A DNA stretch of 8,202 bases from contig WRMX01000126.1 in assembly GCA_009776905.1 (NCBI GenBank), positions 11 through 8,212 on the forward strand, given 5' to 3'. Each line of letters opens with the position of its first letter. Positions within the stretch are counted from its first letter, which is position 1. The translations under genes and the position numbers were made by a program. This document shows positions 5,408 through 8,202 of this stretch, piece by piece. Source of the stretch: Oscillospiraceae bacterium (GTDB lineage: Bacteria > Bacillota > Clostridia > Oscillospirales > Oscillospiraceae). Under the pieces are notes generated by a model that worked only from the letters and a program-made list of their open reading frames with translations, made no database searches and was not told where the DNA came from.

Positions 5408-8002
5408 TTATGGCATCATATGCTTTTGAATGACCTCGTGCAAATCATAGAGAAATTTTGGGGCATGCTCTGAGATGAAACCGATATCGTTTGCGCGGCC
5501 GGCTTTCTCGATCGTCGCCGCCACTTCCGACAGCTCCGATTCACCAACATTGGAAAGCGCGCTTTTGACTGCATGCGCGTTGATTGTAAACAAATGTATG
5601 TCATCATCGGTGAAATCGCCATCATTGCCCAATAATTCCTTAAACACGGCTTCCACCCTTTGAGCATCGCGAATGAAGATATCGTTTAGCTGTTGATCAA
5701 CCACAACCTTGCCGGGCCGCTTGCCCATGATGGCCGCAGCCGCTGCTGCTCCCGCTGCCCTCGTTGCAGCCACCGTTTCCGCGCTCACAGAACCAATAGC
5801 GCCGGACGAACGCGACGCTTCCGGGGGCTTCGACGCTTCCGCGGCCTCAACAGCCGGCTCTCCGCCTTGCAGATGCTTGTCGCGCACGAACTTCTTCAAA
5901 ACCTCGTTCAAAAGGCGCACATCGACAGGTTTTGAGATGAAATCGTTAAACCCATTGGACATGAAGATATCTGCCTGCCCGATGACAGCATTGGCAGTGA
6001 GCGCGACGATCGGCGCCGTATATCCGATCTCGCGAATGATTTTGACGGCCTCGATGCCGTCCATAATCGGCATCATGTGGTCCATAAAGATTATATCATA
6101 GATCCTGCCTTCGCGCACCCTGCTGATTGCAGCCTCGCCGCTCATAACTGTCTCGATATTCAGCTCATAAGGCGCCATTAAGCCTTTTGCGACATAGAGA
6201 TTGGACTCCACATCATCGACAATCAAAACGCTGCCATAAGGCATTGGCTCGAAAACGGTCTGCGCCCTCTTGACCTGCTTGAGACCTGAAGTCCGGAACT
6301 TCTGAAGGCTCTCCGCAAGCTCCCGGCCCAATGTCGCCGTGCCGGCCTTCTTTTGCGGCAGCCTGATGGTGATGATAGTCCCCATGTTCAGCTCGCTCTT
6401 GACGCTGATCGTCCCGCTCATCATATTGACAAGATTGAGCGTTATATTCATTCCGAGGCCCGTCCCCATAATCGAACGATTGGCATCCACATTGAACCGT
6501 GAATATTGGTCAAAAATCTTGACCACCTGCTCGTCTGTCATGCCGATGCCCGTGTCGCTGACGCGGAGGACAAGCATATCATCATTGGCTTGCGTGTCAT
6601 CCGTCTCGAAAACAACGGAAAGCTTCACCATGCCCTTTTCGGTATATTTGAAGGCGTTTGAAAGCACATTGTTTAAGATTTGCTTGATGCGCAGCTCGTC
6701 GCCAAAAAGCGAGGCAGGCATTTTCTCATCGATATCGAGTTCAAACACGATCTGCTTGCTGCCGACGCGCATCACATTGAGCGTCGCAATGTCGTTGATC
6801 ATGCTAGCGACCTCATATTGAGCCGTCAATAACTCCAGCTTACCCGCTTCGATTTTTGACAAGTCCAGAATATCGTTAATTATGCTCAACAACAAATCGC
6901 CGGAATTATATATTTGCGAAAATGTCTCTTTAATTTCCGGATCAAGCGCATCGTCATACATGCGGATCTCCGTGAGCCCGAGGATAGCATTCATCGGAGT
7001 GCGGATCTCATGGCTCATGTTCGCCAGGAAGTCGGACTTCGCTTTTGAATTTGCTTCCGCCTCTTCTTTGAGGGATGCGATTTCTTTAAAAGGCTTTTTG
7101 ATGAACCCGGAAGCTACGATTGCAGCAATGACGCTAAGGAAAAAACTGACGACGCCGACAGCAATCAGCCCCCTGTTGATGTCGCGGAAAGGGCTCTCCG
7201 GCAATGGTGCTATGACACCCAAAACCCACCCCTCGTCCGATCCGTGAATAGGCCGGTAGGCACAAAGACGCGGAACTCCGGAGACGGAAAACCGCCCGAC
7301 GCCCGTACCGCCTCCGACAGCAAGCCTGATGACCTCCGCCATCTGTTCATATGATGGATCGGTAACCGCTATGCTGATGAAGTTGGTGCGGTTTTCCACC
7401 CATTCAGCGCGGATATTGGCGATGATGTTGCCTTCGGAATCGTCGATGAAAATATGCCCCGTTTCCCAGATCGTAAAACCGGACAACATATCTGAAAAAT
7501 ACATACCCGGGACAGCAGCAGTCACTACCGTGCCCGCCGCTCCGGGAACAGGCGCCGATATATAGAACACGAGGCCGCTCGGCGTGGGGATAGTGGACGA
7601 TATCGTGCTTTTACCAAGCAGCGCTTGCATGACCCGGAAATCGTCCAATGCTTCCGCAAGCGGCGGAGAAGCACCCGCAGCGGCGATCGAACCGCTCTCC
7701 ACAGACAGCGCAGCAATCCCTGTGAACTCCCGGTGAGTTTGGCTCGCATCGGTCAGGATGCTCTGCCAGGCACTTTCGTCGGCTTCAGACAAAAGAAGTG
7801 CGACGCCGGAAATCTTTAGTTTCAGCATGGATAACTCAGAGCTGATGTAGTGGTCGGCAATGTTTGCAACTACAGAAAGGTCTTCTTCCTGAGATACCTC
7901 TATGCTGTTTTTTGTGAAAATAATCCCGGCTGCGACGCTGAACGCTATAATGAATAGGGTGGTCGCAAGGATGACTATTATCGCGCGAACACGTATAAGC
8001 AT
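5408..8002 (-). CDS. Membrane hybrid sensor histidine kinase (Cache-HisKA-HATPase-REC-HPt)
   Basis: A membrane sensor kinase with a built-in phosphorelay. With the ATG at 8002 it has 864 residues: TM1 ~5-29, an extracytoplasmic Cache-like sensor ~32-272, TM2 ~278-300, a short charged linker without an evident HAMP domain, HisKA with SHEIRTPMNAI (phospho-His331), HATPase with N box LNNVLSNAFKYT (~444-455), F box FDQYSRF, G1 DTGIGM (483-488) and G2 GTGLGM (513-518). A REC domain follows with Asp596-Asp597, phosphoacceptor Asp641 in FMDHMMP, Thr669 and Lys691. After an Ala/Ser/Glu-rich linker (~713-765) comes an HPt domain with His810 in NAHAVKSAL. All catalytic residues appear intact. I prefer the ATG at 8002 because GGAG lies ten bases upstream and TM1 starts at once. 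In-frame TTG 8131 and ATG 8113 would add 43 or 37 residues rich in AGG/AGA/CCT codons, lack ribosome binding sites, and overlap a promoter. The likely target is the neighbouring REC-GGDEF protein. The ligand is unknown. Confidence 0.93.
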   Translation of the reverse strand: MLIRVRAIIVILATTLFIIAFSVAAGIIFTKNSIEVSQEEDLSVVANIADHYISSELSMLKLKISGVALLLSEADESAWQSILTDASQTHREFTGIAALSVESGSIAAAGASPPLAEALDDFRVMQALLGKSTISSTIPTPSGLVFYISAPVPGAAGTVVTAAVPGMYFSDMLSGFTIWETGHIFIDDSEGNIIANIRAEWVENRTNFISIAVTDPSYEQMAEVIRLAVGGGTGVGRFSVSGVPRLCAYRPIHGSDEGWVLGVIAPLPESPFRDINRGLIAVGVVSFFLSVIAAIVASGFIKKPFKEIASLKEEAEANSKAKSDFLANMSHEIRTPMNAILGLTEIRMYDDALDPEIKETFSQIYNSGDLLLSIINDILDLSKIEAGKLELLTAQYEVASMINDIATLNVMRVGSKQIVFELDIDEKMPASLFGDELRIKQILNNVLSNAFKYTEKGMVKLSVVFETDDTQANDDMLVLRVSDTGIGMTDEQVVKIFDQYSRFNVDANRSIMGTGLGMNITLNLVNMMSGTISVKSELNMGTIITIRLPQKKAGTATLGRELAESLQKFRTSGLKQVKRAQTVFEPMPYGSVLIVDDVESNLYVAKGLMAPYELNIETVMSGEAAISRVREGRIYDIIFMDHMMPIMDGIEAVKIIREIGYTAPIVALTANAVIGQADIFMSNGFNDFISKPVDVRLLNEVLKKFVRDKHLQGGEPAVEAAEASKPPEASRSSGAIGSVSAETVAATRAAGAAAAAAIMGKRPGKVVVDQQLNDIFIRDAQRVEAVFKELLGNDGDFTDDDIHLFTINAHAVKSALSNVGESELSEVAATIEKAGRANDIGFISEHAPKFLYDLHEVIQKHMMP

Positions 8003-8012
8003 GGTTTGTTTT

Positions 8013-8055
8013 CTCCACTTTGGAGCATGGGACAATGTGGTTATGCTTCCGTCCC
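8013..8055 (-). promoter_or_regulatory. Kinase mRNA leader with competing hairpins around the ribosome binding site
   Basis: In the minus-strand RNA CTCCA (8025-8021), loop AAG, TGGAG (8017-8013) is a perfect hairpin that buries GGAG, the only ribosome binding site for the ATG at 8002. The same CTCC can instead pair upstream: GGAAGCAT (8050-8043) with ATGCTCC (8028-8022), seven pairs with one bulged A, which would free GGAG. A third pairing, GGGAC (8055-8051) with GTCCC (8033-8029), crosses the second. The layout permits a translational switch, but the stems are short and folding was not computed. Confidence 0.4.
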
Positions 8056-8102
8056 TGTTTACTTTTTCGGAATGCGTAGGTTTCTTTGCAGAAGATTTCC
8101 TT

Positions 8103-8131
8103 ATCTTATGCATTTTAACGCAATCTGTCAA
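8103..8131 (-). promoter_or_regulatory. Sigma-70-type promoter for the kinase-cyclase genes
   Basis: TTGACA (8131-8126) matches the -35 consensus fully; 17 bases later TAAGAT (8108-8103) matches four of six -10 bases. An A/T-rich stretch (8132-8145) directly upstream resembles an UP element. Transcription would begin near 8096, giving a leader of roughly 95 bases before the ATG at 8002. This position argues against the longer in-frame starts of the kinase. Confidence 0.6.
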
Positions 8132-8146
8132 GAAAAATATTCAATT

Positions 8147-8183
8147 GCAATGCAAAAGCGTGTTTTTAGCACTTTGCATTTGC
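8147..8183. promoter_or_regulatory. Imperfect dyad upstream of the kinase promoter
   Basis: On the plus strand GCAATGCAAAAG (8147-8158) and CTTTGCATTTGC (8172-8183) form an imperfect inverted repeat with a 13-base spacer; the half-sites share the TGCAAA core. It lies 16 to 52 bases upstream of the -35 hexamer, a usual place for an activator or repressor site. No T tract follows, so it is not called a terminator. The outermost 8184-8202 shows nothing recognisable. Confidence 0.4.
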
Positions 8184-8202
8184 CGCTTACAGGGGCGTGA
8201 AC

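Noticed and set aside
8020..8096. c-di-GMP riboswitch in the kinase leader (fragments like GCAAAG, CGAAA, GGGACG)
   Set aside because: The fragments occur in a roughly similar order, but the conserved stems and the tetraloop receptor parts are not there; treated as chance.

Overview
The window looks like a chromosomal segment from an anaerobic Bacillota (Clostridia-like) bacterium of moderately high GC. The reasons are the gene order hisZ-hisG-hisD with a short-form HisG that depends on HisZ, strong GGAGG/AAGGAG ribosome binding sites, GTG start usage, and a Cache-type hybrid kinase beside a REC-GGDEF regulator. The assignment is an inference. No rRNA, tRNA, insertion sequence or CRISPR array was seen.

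Every gene supported here is on the minus strand, so transcription runs from high to low coordinates. From the upstream end: (1) 8202-8003 is a regulatory region with an imperfect dyad, a near-consensus promoter (TTGACA, 17 nt, TAAGAT) and a leader whose folding options include burying the kinase ribosome binding site. (2) 8002-5408 is a membrane hybrid sensor kinase (TM, Cache-like sensor, TM, HisKA, HATPase, REC, HPt). (3) 5276-4374 is a PleD-like REC-GGDEF diguanylate cyclase. Together the two form a plausible phosphorelay controlling c-di-GMP. (4) 4288-3071 is homoserine dehydrogenase (threonine/methionine branch). (5) 3070-2792 is a 279-base gap holding an apparent histidine attenuator: an unlisted 38-codon leader peptide with five His codons near its end, followed by mutually exclusive antiterminator and terminator hairpins. 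(6) 2791-1022 is a single ORF joining HisZ to HisG through a Pro/Gln-rich linker. (7) 1025 to beyond base 1 is histidinol dehydrogenase, overlapping the previous stop by ATGA and cut by the window edge.

The his part reads as one operon. The leader ribosome senses charged tRNA-His, the attenuator gates transcription into hisZG, and translational coupling links hisZG to hisD. The most noteworthy items are the His-codon leader/attenuator, the HisZ-HisG fusion with its repeat-bearing linker, and the alternative-structure leader upstream of the sensor kinase.
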